A DNA stretch of 64,000 nt from Humulus lupulus (Eukaryota > Streptophyta > Magnoliopsida > Rosales > Cannabaceae): NCBI RefSeq assembly GCF_963169125.1, contig NC_084795.1, positions 277,584,122-277,648,121 on the forward strand. The letters run 5' to 3'. A program made the position numbers and the translations under genes. Below the pieces are notes generated by a model. That model was not told where the DNA came from and did not search any database. It saw nothing but the letters and a program-made list of their open reading frames with translations. Of this stretch, positions 23,439 through 33,973 are shown piece after piece. Numbering within the stretch: the stretch's first letter is position 1; the number at the start of each line of letters is the position of its first letter.

Positions 23439-24285
23439 CTCTTCTGATCACTGGGGCCTCCACCCCTACTTGAACCCAGAAAAGGAGAACCTGTCCTCCT
23501 AAATTATTTTTTGGCTGCATTGTCTCGTCAGATCTTGTTCTCTGCTTTCTCAGCTGTGAGTGCCTTCTCAACCACCTGTGCATAGGTAGTAACCCCAGCC
23601 ATAATGGTGTTGCAAACATCCTGAGCTAGTCTAGGATGTAGCCCCTGGACAAACCTCTCCCTTCTGGTCCCATCAGTGGGTACTAGCTCCATGGAAAACT
23701 TTGTCAATCGGTCAAACTTCAGGGCATACTCAGTCACTGATAAACTCCCCTAAAGTAATCTGATAAACTCTTCCGCTTTTGCCGCGCTGATGGCATCATT
23801 ATAATACTTCTCGTTGAACAGAGTCTGAAACTTTTCCCAGCTCAGAGCATTGATGTTTCTGGTCTGGGATATAACCTCCCACCAAATTCGGGCATCTTCC
23901 TGAAACATATACGTGGCACAAGCCACCCTCTCATTACCAATCACCCTCATGAAGTCCACGATGGTGGTAATCATGCTCATCCATTGCTCTGCTTTTGCAG
24001 GATCTGCACTACCTTCAAACACTGGAGGTTGCTGCTTTCTGAACCTTTCATAAAGAGACTCCCATTTATTACCAATCTCTGCCTGTTGCTCAACTACTGG
24101 CACCGATACAGGAGGTGCCTCAGGTACACTGGCTATTACAGGAATCTGCTGTTGTCTCAGAAGGCGAAGTTCTTCTCCCTGCCTCAATACTTTAGCATGC
24201 AGCTCATTGAATAATTGCTGCCAGTTCTCAGGAGTTGGCTGTGGAATCTGACTCTGGTTATTATTCTGGCCTTGATCATTCGGGC
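23439..24285 (-). pseudogene. Gag core of chromovirus E
   Basis: Retrotransposon gag domain: PPVFEGSADPAKAEQWM, ATYMFQEDARIWWEV, SWEKFQTLFNEKYY and LPTDGTRRERFVQGLHPRL-like text. It is split into two frames near 23745 by a short frameshift. Element B inserted at its N-terminal side (duplication cgggc/ctggc) and element D at its C-terminal side (ccttc). Confidence 0.85.
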
Positions 24286-25245
24286 TGTTGACCGCATTTT
24301 TGGCCAACGACGTGTGAACGTCAAAAATGATAAAACCTTCAAGAGAAAATAAACGACACAGACGATTTTTATAGTGGTTCAGCCCCAATGTGATGGTAAT
24401 AGCCTAATCCACTTAGAGTTGTGATTATAGATCTGCACTCAAGATCAGATGAACCTGATTCAACTGAGTTTCTTTAATGCAGATTACAAGAATACAAGCA
24501 TTTCTCAAATACAAGTACTCTCTCTCTCTAGAAAATTCGGATCAAAAGTTCAAAAGTCCAAAAGTCTCCTTTATGATGCCATAAGCCTTGTATATATAGG
24601 CTCAGGATCATACAGATGATATCCCTCATAATTGGGATATTTTATTATTCTCATTATATTTAAATTACATTAATATTCAAAACGTAACAATACACTATAT
24701 TCGTGGGATAAATGAGAGATTCCCGCGCAAGCCAAGACCGATTCTTGTTGAAGCCATTTCTGGGAATCTTGACGTAGTCCTGCTCTATCTAGTAGATCCA
24801 TATCATATTCAAGCTGGTCTGCCACACCTTCATTGGGCAGACACACACCTGACTGGGCAGACATGCACTTGACTGGGCAGACATGGACTTGGCTGGGCAG
24901 ACAGGTCATGACTGGTCGGACATGGTCATGACTGGTCGGCATGGTCTTGACTGGTCGGACATGGTCATGACTGGGCAGATAAGGACATGCCTAGGAAGAC
25001 AAGGTCATGCCTGGGCAGACAATTATATGACTGGTCGGACATGGTCAAGCCTGGTCGGTCATGACACTTGACTGGCCAGTCAAAATTCTTCATTGGTCTA
25101 CCGAGTCACTCCTAAGCGGGTCACTTTATCACAACTCTGAGGAGCCAATATATTTATTGACTATTAATGTGTCGTTTATGGACCATGTACTGCCACTTGT
25201 CACCTCTATCACCACGTCATCGATCTCCAATTTTTGGGGATAACA
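24286..25245 (-). repeat. 3' LTR of element B
   Basis: 960 bp; reverse-strand TATATATA at 24598-24591 as promoter. A minisatellite of about 20 bp (CTGGTCGGACATGGTCATGA and variants) fills about 24835-25065. A CT-rich microsatellite lies at 24519-24532. Confidence 0.9.
24835..25065 (+). repeat. ~20-bp minisatellite in B LTR
   Basis: About a dozen degenerate copies of CTGGTCGGACATGGTCATGA or CTGGGCAGACATG-type units. The copies at 33055-33305 (5' LTR) and 32205-32420 (LTR F, reversed) differ in number and order, showing expansion and contraction. Confidence 0.88.
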
Positions 25246-25259
25246 TTTGCCCCCCAAGT
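25246..25259 (-). promoter_or_regulatory. 3' polypurine tract of element B
   Basis: Minus strand ACTTGGGGGGCAAA, G6 at 25255-25250, immediately before the 3' LTR. Confidence 0.85.
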
Positions 25260-25559
25260 TTATTATACGATTTTCTCGTATGATAAACTTTTCTTCTAGC
25301 AAAATGTTCTCGAGGTCATTCAAAATCTCCTACCCGGTCAATAACTTTCACGTAAACCCACGACTGAACTTGTCTTTTGATTTCTTCAAATTCTATTTTT
25401 TGATCTTGTGGTAGTATGTGTTTTGGATGAGAAATGGTGTTTGTGCTAGATGGAATTTAGGGCTTTGCTTTTCTTGGCTTAGGGTTTATGGTGAGGTTCG
25501 GGTATGAGACATGGAATATGGCCGTTTGACCATGTGTTTTTTTTTCTTTGTAAAAAGTA

Positions 25560-26047
25560 TGGTCCGATCGGACCATACATTAGCCCCTTGGCCTCAAGAT
25601 GCATCTGATCGGATGCCAGCTTTGGCTTGGACTAGGCCCCTCGGATATCCTTGGACACACACCTCGGCACCATGGCTCCTCGGATGTGTGCTGCTCGGAC
25701 GGACGAATGCTGCTTGGACACAGCCGCTCGGACACAGCCTAAGGCTTAGCACCTCAGCCGCATGGACGAATGCCACTTTCCGCTCGGACACGGGCCTGGC
25801 TACTCGGACACAGCCCCACTCGATCGGACGCAGCCCAATCTGCCTAAACACAGCCCCAATCCACTCGGACACAGCCTTCTCCTCCTCGGATGCACATCCA
25901 CTCAGATGCACACATGCCTTGGACACGTACGCTGGCTGGTCGGACACGCGTGCCTCCGCTCGGACACCAAAGGGCAGCTACTCAGACGCCTTGGCCAATC
26001 CGGTCGGACATCAAGGGGCAGCTGCTCGGATGCCGCGCCTTAGGCAC
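25560..26047 (+). repeat. GC-rich CTCGGACACAGCC repeat array in B
   Basis: Irregular tandem copies of a 13-20 bp unit around CTCGGACACAGCC / GCTCGGATGC. The array continues on the other side of solo LTR G at 27985-28050 (CTCGGACACCTTGG, GTCGGACACCAC), so G inserted into it. It occupies the place where A and C carry the antisense gene. Open frames here in several phases are a by-product of the repeats. Confidence 0.8.
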
Positions 26048-27972
26048 TGATAACTCTACAAAATAGAGTTATTTTACCATATTTTATATGCTAATTATTG
26101 CTTAGTTCTTGAATTTTTAATTAACTTATTAAGTTTTTATGTAATTTTTAATTTATTAGTCTTTTTGTAGTTTTCTAGATTTTTTTATGTTTTTATAGTT
26201 ATTATATTGTATTATGTTGTAATTTAATTATTTAAATTATTGTTGTGTGTTTAGTGGTAAAAATAAATGCATATTTATTCAACTTAAGTGTCAAAACAAA
26301 TTAAGTTTAAATTAATATTTTCTTTAAATTAATGAGATGTATTTGTATGTTGAAAATATTTATTTGAAGTTAATTTATACTATTTTATAGAAATTAATTT
26401 GCATTTTTTTGCATTTTTATTTAAAGGAAATCAATGATGGAAGTGGCATTTATGAAAAGAAGGCAAAGATATTGGCACAAGGCCATATACTCCATTCAGC
26501 CGGCCCAACAACAAGGCCCAGGCGTGGCCTTCTTCAGCCTTCAAGCCTCTCCTCCAAGCTGCCTCTTCCATCTCCTCTCCAGGCGTACGGCTTCAGCCTT
26601 CATCAATCACCAAAGCATATGCATATATGCATCTGCCAGCATCTCAGCCCAACGTGGGCCTTCCTCCTTCAGCAGCCCAACCAGGCCTGGCCCGCCTAGC
26701 TGCTCCCAGCTGCCTTTTTTCAGCAGTCCAAGCCCACGGCCTGCCTCCAAAAGCCCAGACGCCAGGCCCACGGTTCCCAGCCATCTGTCCCCAGCAGCCT
26801 CCAATGTCCCTGCCGTACAGCACCTCTTGAGCCCATAAAATTGCATTTTGTCCCCTATGACAAAAATGCCAACCTTTTACCCATTTTTTCTACACACTTT
26901 TTACCCCAAAATCATCATCACTCCTATAATTTACCCCTATTTACCATATTATTATTAATTTAATCAATTTACTTAATTTAAATTGATTATTTTAATAATC
27001 TCATTTAATCTATAAATAAGGGTTTTGAAGACCATTTTGGGGTGCTTAATGTTTTTGGTTACCATCTTTTTCTCTCATTTTTCTCTCTACCATTCTATCT
27101 TCCATTTGGGTTTTTCAAGAGCATTTTGCAAGTATGTATGTCTTTTATTTTGTAATTTCTACTCTAGTTATGTGCTTCTAATCTTTTTCATAAGATTATT
27201 AAGATCATGATGAAGCAACTTGTAACTAGGTAATATTTATGTTGTATGTTGATTTCCCTTGTAATACAATAAAGTTTATGGATTTTTCTTCTACATATAT
27301 TTCTTTCATCTTAAATATCTTGTATTTTAGATTGTTAGAACATATTTACACTTTGTTCTTCATTAGTGCATAAACATAATATTCTTTGTGTAAGATGTGT
27401 CATTAAATTGTACACATCCATGCTTAGAACAAAAATATTATGTTTTGCCTTATAAATAATGTTCATTGATTTATTTGTTATTTCATTAGATTGATTTACA
27501 CTAAATGCTTTGAAATTATAATTTTGAAAAGTGAAGAAAAATCCTATCTTTTTATAAGAAAATTGTGCTTAAAATTATAAATATTTTTGGAAAATGATAG
27601 TTTAAATTATTTTAACTATCACTAAAACTTGGGAATCAATATACTAATAAATATTATTAAACTTACATTTTGTGGATTCTAGTATCTTAATAATCTTTTC
27701 TTTTAACACTTATTTTCAACTCATTATTGGTTTATTTTCATTATCTTAAATAGCTTTATTTTTCAATCTTTTATTTTATGTTCATAATATTAAAACTTAT
27801 CAATCTTTGGAACTAGGTTAGAATTTATTACTTTTGATTTAAAATAGTTTCATTTTCGATTTTAGACAACTCCTTTGGGTTCGACATCCTTGCTTACGAT
27901 CACTATTCTATATGGACGATTCGTGCGCTTGCGATATATAAATTTTTAAACATACCCGTTTTGGGTCCATCA
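26048..27972 (+). mobile_element. Solo LTR G, Athila-like (1925 bp)
   Basis: Starts TGATAACTCTAC, ends TTTTGGGTCCATCA, with a perfect 5-bp duplication ggcac (26043-26047 and 27973-27977). The U5-like end (GGTTCGACATCC..., GATTCGTGCGCTTGCG) resembles Athila LTRs. The first bases form a 9-bp perfect hairpin. A proline/serine-rich stretch at 26440-26830 is open in two frames but is LTR sequence. Family assignment is from memory of Athila ends. Confidence 0.82.
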
Positions 27973-29402
27973 GGCACCAAAATTCTGGGCTTAGTTCCTC
28001 GGACACCTTGGCCAATCCGGTCGGACACCACTCACACTAGGCACCAAATTTTTGCCTTTTATTTTTTCCTTCACACATGTTTTTTCTAAGGGATAAAAAA
28101 TATTTTTACTACCCAATAAAATAATTTCTGAGTAGTAACAAATATTTTTCCTTTACATTTATCGATTTATGTTTGTTTGATTCACTCCAGGGACTCATCG
28201 ATGTTATTTATGCTAAACAACAGAGTTTCCTACTCGATCGATGATACATGCTTAGCCGACCAGGGAAGTTGTATCTGCTCTTCAGACCAGGAAAACTTTG
28301 CACCTGATCAGCTGAACCTTGTACCCGGCTAGTAGTTTTCTCTTTATTCTTGTGAAGACAATTGTTGCTTAGCAGCTTTGATATTTCTCTCTTACAGTTG
28401 AGTTGTTGGCATTTATACTTTACTTTTCTTTTCTAACTTAAAACATTCTAAGTCTTTTTAGACTTAAAAAGTTATAAGTTTTTTTTGTGAATAGTAAAGT
28501 CACTCTGATGTATGCCTTATATTTTCGCATGAGTATTTAGTTTTCTAACTTAGAAATTCTAGACATTTCATAAGTCCATACTAAGTATACTTTCTCACAC
28601 TCTTATTGCTCTAACATTTTATGAGCATAATGTTTATTGTCACACGAATATCTACTTCTAACTTGAATTTTAAAAAAATTCCAAGTTACTTAAGCTTTGT
28701 AAAACAAGTTAGCTTAATGACCTTTTTGGACTTCAAAAATTTACAAGTCAGCCTAAAAACAGATATATTAACTCGTGCTCTTATTGCCTGTGTTAAATTA
28801 TATACCAGTATACCCCATGTGCCCCCCAGGTGATCGAGGGTTGAAAGATCCTTCGTCACTTGCTACTTGACCGAATCTGTTTGAGCAGTTAATTACTCGT
28901 GAAACACGTAGAATATATGGAAAAAAATTTAGCAGTTGAACACTGCTTGAACGTATCGACTAGTTGAACACTATCTGATTTTACCGACCAGTTGAACACT
29001 GCTCGGATAACTAACACACATGCATATTTGTAGCAAGAATCGACCCCACTGCGCGTAGTCTCTTTAATTACTCGTAAATTAAAAAGGACAAAACATGTCT
29101 AATAACAAGTCTTAAACAACCAAAATTGTTCAAAAATAAAATGACTGGTTAGCAAATAACCAACTCATAAACCAAACTTAAATAACAAGTCAAACAACTC
29201 GAAATCAAGCTACCACTCTGAAAGCGGTATTTAGAAATAATATATCCTTCGATGCTCGCCACTCCAGTGGTTTCTGATCCTAGCACTCCCGCTCAGCATA
29301 CTTCTCCTTTGCTTCGTTGCTTTCCTCAGCCAAGTGTGGACCTCCACATATAGTGTCTAAGGTAAGGTCCACAGGTCCGGGCTGCAAGGGTGGAGATCTT
29401 TG
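27973..29402 (-). other. Non-coding 3' region of element B
   Basis: Mostly AT-rich with short GC words. Contains repeats of the form GACCAGTTGAACACTGCTCG near 28930-29010 and the internal purine tract (28820-28828). No pol remnant is recognisable between the gag end (29403) and this tract. Confidence 0.65.
28820..28829 (-). promoter_or_regulatory. Internal polypurine tract of element B
   Basis: Minus strand CTGGGGGGCAC, with G6 at 28827-28822. It corresponds to the tracts at 7406-7417 (A) and 53622-53634 (C), showing that the duplicate tract is retained even though pol and the antisense gene are gone. Confidence 0.65.
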
Positions 29403-31508
29403 TCACTTGAAACCATGATTGTTGCTACCTCCTTCTCCTTGGGGTGTCTTTGCCCGGTACTTCCTCAACTTGCCCGACCAGAGAAGAAATTCTATCTCGT
29501 CCTTGAGGTGATTGCATTCATTCATGTTGTGACCATAATCTCCATGGAAACGACAAAACTTATTCATATCTCTTTTCCTCATCTCTTTCCTGATCGGGGG
29601 AGGCTTCTTGTAGCGAACCTCCTCATGACTAGCAAGATATATCTCTGCTCGGCTGGTCGAGAGAATGGTGTAGTTAGTGAACTGAGGCTCATACTTGGTT
29701 GGCTTTTCATTTGAACTCAAATTTACTTTCTTTTCCTCATGGTGGTCAGACCCGTTATTTCCACGTTTCTTTACCATCCCTAAGAGAGTCAGTTGATCCG
29801 CCTGGATTGTTTATGCCATTCTCCTCTTTCTCAATTGCATCATCCAATTTCATATACTTGTCTGCTCGGTCAAGAAATTGTTGAAGTGTTGAGATTGGAT
29901 TTCTATGTATACTATCCCACAAAGGGCTCTGATAAGTTATCCCAGCGGATATGGCAACCATCTTCCCCTCGTCTCCTACAGCAGTTGCTCTATTGGTTTC
30001 TCTCATGAATCTCTGTATATAATTTTTTAGAGACTCATCTTTTCCTTGTTTGATATCTGCCAAGTGGTTGGCATAAATTGGTGGAGTCTGGGCAGTGTTG
30101 AATTGTCTACAAAACTCCTTCCTGAATGCTTCCCAAGAGGTAATGGAGTTTGGCTTAAACTTCCAATACCATTCCTGGGCAGTATCCGCCAATGTAGTCG
30201 GGAAAACTCTACACCGATAATCGTCACGTACTCTGAGCAATTCCATCTGGTCCTCGAACTTCCCAATATGTCTGATGGGAGCTGCCTTTTCTGTATATAC
30301 TGGCAGAACCGGTGCTTTATATTTTGCCGGTGGCTGGGCTGCTCTAATCCGGGCACAAAATGGGCTGCCACTCCGGTGGTCTATCGTATCTATCCCAGAA
30401 TGTCGTTTTGACAAACCTTGCACTGCAGCTGTTAGTACATCCAATTGGGCTTGGATGGCTGGTGCAACTGATGAAGTTCCAAGATCTTGACCGCCTGGTC
30501 GGGCATTATCATCTGGCACGCCGTCGTCAAGTATTTCTACTTGACTGGCAGGGCGGTCTAGATTTTTCCCTTCGACCGGGACGGTCCTCCTCTTGTTGGT
30601 GATAACATCCCTTAGATCCTTCCGGGAAGCCTTCTCTCCTACTCGATCGACCACCGTACTCTTCGATTTCCCAGAGGGCTTACTACGCGGGACTTGCGTT
30701 CTCCCACTATGCTGCTGGCCGGGGTGCAGTGGAGGCCTTTCGGTACGCCCTAGGCAGTCTTTTCCTCCTTGTTGGTCATTGCCCTCCGTTTCCTTTGACT
30801 GGTCGGTGTGATGACTATCAGCCTCATCACGACCATGCCCATCTTTGAATTGAGAAGTCCTCTTCTCTCGAGGAGTCTTGGTCTGATCCTACCTGGGTGG
30901 AGTCTCTTTACTGCCCGACTGGTGACTTCCCGATCTAGAATTCTCTGATCGGTGGCACCTGGAGGGGGTTCCATAGTGCTCCCTTTGCACCGAGGCAGTT
31001 CTAGATCGGTCCCCACCATCTTCTCGATCAGGGGGGTTACTCCTGCTTCTATCCGGTCCTCGAGAATCGGCTTTGTCAGTTGTCCTCCAACCAACGTCAT
31101 TATTTCTTGCTCCTTGGGTGGCTGCTTGTGCAGCGACTTGAGCATTAGCTTGGGCCAATTGGGTAGACGCTTCTAGAGCAAGTGCTGCATCACGATGTCT
31201 CCGGTTGACCTCCTCCTGTTCTTGTCTGAGCTCTTCGCTTCTGGCCTCCATATCGCGCCTTTGCTGCTCTAACGCGGCTTTCTGTCTGGCCATCTCTTCA
31301 GCGAACGCCTCCTGTCTGGTGTGGAATTATGCCATCTCCTCCTGGAAGCCCCCATGGCTTCCTGGAGTTCTTTGACTTCTGGAGTCACGTCCTCGAGCAT
31401 GACCCTAGGCTCAGTCTCATGGTCTTGTGGGCCAGGACCTTCTGATCTAGCAGGCTCTTTAGAGGAGCCTGTCTTCTTGGAGGCCGCATTGGTGCTCTTA
31501 GGGGCCAT
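29403..31508 (-). pseudogene. Gag of element B
   Basis: Start ATG at 31508 (MAPKSTNAASKK), about 55 bp after the 5' LTR. An arginine/glutamate-rich N-terminal region (31300-30750) is split by several frameshifts. The gag domain at 30654-29755 has HIGKFEDQMELLRVRDDYRC, LADTAQEWYWKFKPNSI and FRKEFCRQFNTAQ. The C-terminal KFCRFHGDYGHNMNECNHLK is the short Cys/His block typical of Tat gag. The protein would form the virus-like particle. With the frameshifts repaired it would be near normal length, so B may have been mobilised until recently. Confidence 0.85.
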
Positions 31509-31540
31509 AATACTTCAGGGATCGTCTGTCTTTCTCTTCA

Positions 31541-31563
31541 GGCTCTCAACGAAAGTACCAAAA
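31541..31563 (-). promoter_or_regulatory. Primer-binding region of element B
   Basis: After the 5' LTR the minus strand reads TTGGTACTTTCGTTGAGAG, matching TTGGTGCTTTCGTTGAGAG at 47228-47246 in element C. Position and conservation mark it as the primer-binding site; I cannot name the tRNA. Confidence 0.7.
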
Positions 31564-33495
31564 TGTTGACCGCGTTTTTGGCTAACGACGTGTGAACGTC
31601 AAAAACGATAAAACCTTCAAGAGAAAATAAACGACACAGACGATTTTTATAGTGGTTCAGCCCCAATGTGATGGTAATAGCCTAATCCACTTAGAGTTGT
31701 GATTATAGATCTGCACTCAAGATCAGATGAACCTGAGTCAACTGAGTTTCTTCAATGCAGATTACAAGAATACAAGAATTTCTCAAATACAAGTACTCTC
31801 TCTCTCTAGAAAATTCGGATCAAAAGTTCAAAAGTCCAAAAGTCCCCTTTATGATGCCATAAGCCTTGTATTTATAGGCTAAGGATCGTACAGATGATAT
31901 CCCTCATAATCGGGATATTTTATTATTCTCATTATATTTAAATTACATTAATATTCAAAACGTAACAATACACTATATTCATGGGATAAATGAGAGATTC
32001 CCACGCAAGCCAAGACCGATACTTGCTGAAGCCTGTTATCCCCAAAAATTGGAGATCGATGACGTGGCGATAGAGGTGACAAGTGGCAGTACATGGTCCG
32101 TAAACGACACATTAATAGTCAATAAATATATTGGCTCCTCAGAGTTGTGATAAAGTGGTCTGGCTTAGGAGTGACCCAGTAGACCAATTAAGAAATTTGA
32201 CTGGCCAGTCAAGTGTCATGACCGACCAGGCATGACCTTGTCTGCTCAGTCATATGATTGTCTGCCCAGGCATGACCTTGTCTGCTCAGTCATGACCATG
32301 TCCGACCAGTCATGACCTGAGTGCCCAGCCAAGTATGCATGTCTGCCCAGCCAAGTGCATGTCTGCCTAGTCAAGCGCATGTCTGCCCAGTCGAGTGTGT
32401 GTCTGCCCAGTGAAGGTGTGGTCGACCAGACTGAATGTGATATGGATCGACTAGATAGAGCAGGACTACGTCAAGATTCCCAGAAACGGCTTCAACAAGA
32501 ATCGGTCTTGGCTTGCGCGGGAATATCTCATTTATCCCACGAATATAGTGTATTGTTACGTTTTAAATATTATTGTAATTTGAATATATGAGAATAATAA
32601 AATATCCCGATTATGGGGGGATATCATCTGTATGATCCTGAGCCTATAAATACAAGGCTTATGGCATCATAAAGGGGACTTTTTTTGGGACTTTTGGATT
32701 TTTGAACTTTTGATCCGAATTTTCTAGAGAGAGAGAGAGAGTACTTGTATTTGAGAGAATTCTTGTATTCTTGTAATCTACACTGAAGAAACTCAGTTGA
32801 CTCGGGTTCATCTGATCTTGAGTGTAGATCTATAATCATAACTCTAAGTGGATTAGGCTATTACCATCACATTGGGGCTGAACCACTATAAAATCGTCTG
32901 TGTCATTTATTTTCTCTTGAAGGTTTTATCGTTTTTGACGTTCACACGTCGTTGGCCAAAAAAGCGGTCAACAAAGCCGTTTCTGGGAATCTTGACGTAG
33001 TCCTGCTCTATCTAGTCGATCCATATCATATTCAAGCTGGTCGGCCACACCTTCACTGGGCAGACACACACCTGGCTGGGCAGACATGCACTTCGCTGGG
33101 CAGACACACCTGGTGTGTGGCTGGGCAGACACACCTGGTGTGTGGGCAGACACACACCTGGCTGGGCAGACAGGTCATGACTGGTCGGACATGGTCATGA
33201 CTGGTCGGACATGGTCATGACTGGTCAGACATGGTCATGACTGGTCGGACATGGTCATGACTGGGCAGACAATCATATGACTGGTCGGATAAGGTCATGC
33301 CTGGTCGGTCATGACACTTGACTGGCCAGTCAAAATTCTTCATTGGTCTACCGGGTCACTCCTAAGCGGGTCACTTTATCACAACTCTGAGGAGCCAATA
33401 TATTTATTGACTATTAATGTGTTGTTTACAAACCATGTACTGCCACTTGTCACCTCTATTGCCACATCATCGATCTCCAATTTTCGGGCATAACA
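31564..33495 (-). repeat. 5' LTR of element B, interrupted by solo LTR F
   Basis: Runs 31564-32033 and 32979-33495 (about 987 bp without F and its duplication). The break lies within gaagcc...gtttctggg, which is continuous in the 3' LTR at about 24752. Its minisatellite (33055-33305) is longer than in the 3' copy and includes CACACCTGGTGTGTGG units. Confidence 0.88.
32034..32973 (+). mobile_element. Solo LTR F (B family, opposite orientation)
   Basis: 940 bp, TGTTATCCCC to GGTCAACA, with perfect duplication aagcc (32029-32033 and 32974-32978). TATAAATA at 32645-32652 gives plus orientation. Same family as the LTRs of B, inserted head-on into B's 5' LTR. Confidence 0.93.
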
Positions 33496-33573
33496 CTGGC
33501 CAGCTGATGAATCTGTCTGTCTTGGAATCATTCTTATCAACTTAAACCTTGCTGAAACAATCAATGCGACCAA
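33496..33573 (-). pseudogene. Gag N-terminus of chromovirus E
   Basis: Minus strand reads IPRQTDSSAGQ up to the insertion; on the other side of element B (24285 leftward) it continues PNDQGQNNNQSQ in the same frame. Possible start codons at 33573 or 33531. The 33574-33958 stretch is E's untranslated leader, with no coding signal. Confidence 0.65.
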
Positions 33574-33958
33574 TTAAGCAGTGATAACAAAACCTCTTGC
33601 CGCCTCATGGTCCAAGATCAACAGATAATCACCAAATTCCACAGTCACACAGATATACAGATGGATACATGGTTATAGCATTTAGCATTTAACATGTATC
33701 AAATAATAGTTCAAAATGAACAATACTAATGAATATGTTCCAGAAATATCAGTACTAATTAGCACATTGTTGTTGAAGATGCAGTGTTCAAGGCACAACC
33801 TTATCAAGGGGTCTCATGTAAACATGTAAAGCATTTATACCATATTTAAGCAATTAAATATATAACCACATAAATAGTTACCAAACCATGAGTCGAGCTT
33901 GTCTTTAGTGGTGAGTGTAAATGCCCAGCCAATCTACAGGAACCCTAAACCTTGGCAC

Positions 33959-33970
33959 GCTCTGATACCA
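33959..33970 (-). promoter_or_regulatory. Primer-binding site of chromovirus E
   Basis: Minus strand TGGTATCAGAGC, three bases inside the LTR end. It identifies 33974-36430 as the 5' LTR of a minus-strand element. Confidence 0.92.
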
Positions 33971-33973
33971 AGT

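Larger units (their letters stand above)
24286..33495 (-). mobile_element. Non-autonomous Tat-type element B (gag only)
   Basis: LTRs at 24286-25245 (3') and 31564-33495 (5', interrupted by F), with ends TGTTAT and GTCAACA in minus orientation. Flanks cgggc (24281-24285) and ctggc (33496-33500) differ by one base. Inside are a leader, gag, an internal G6 purine tract, a repetitive spacer and the 3' purine tract. Pol is absent without visible remnants, and so is the antisense gene. This is the layout of a gag-retaining derivative that needs a partner for pol. It landed in the gag of element E. Confidence 0.87.

Noticed and set aside
24835..25065. CRISPR-like array
   Set aside because: Units are contiguous, degenerate and without unique spacers, in a plant LTR; it is a minisatellite.
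25511..26050. 179-codon protein (plus) and 117-codon protein (minus)
   Set aside because: Open frames arise from a short GC-rich repeat whose period keeps stops out in several phases; no domain.
26409..26838. Proline/serine-rich small proteins
   Set aside because: Located inside solo LTR G, in two overlapping frames, with no independent support.
29400..30811. Several plus-strand ORFs
   Set aside because: Shadows of the gag of element B on the other strand.
33959..33970. tRNA fragment
   Set aside because: Only 12 bases, positioned next to an LTR; it is a primer-binding site.
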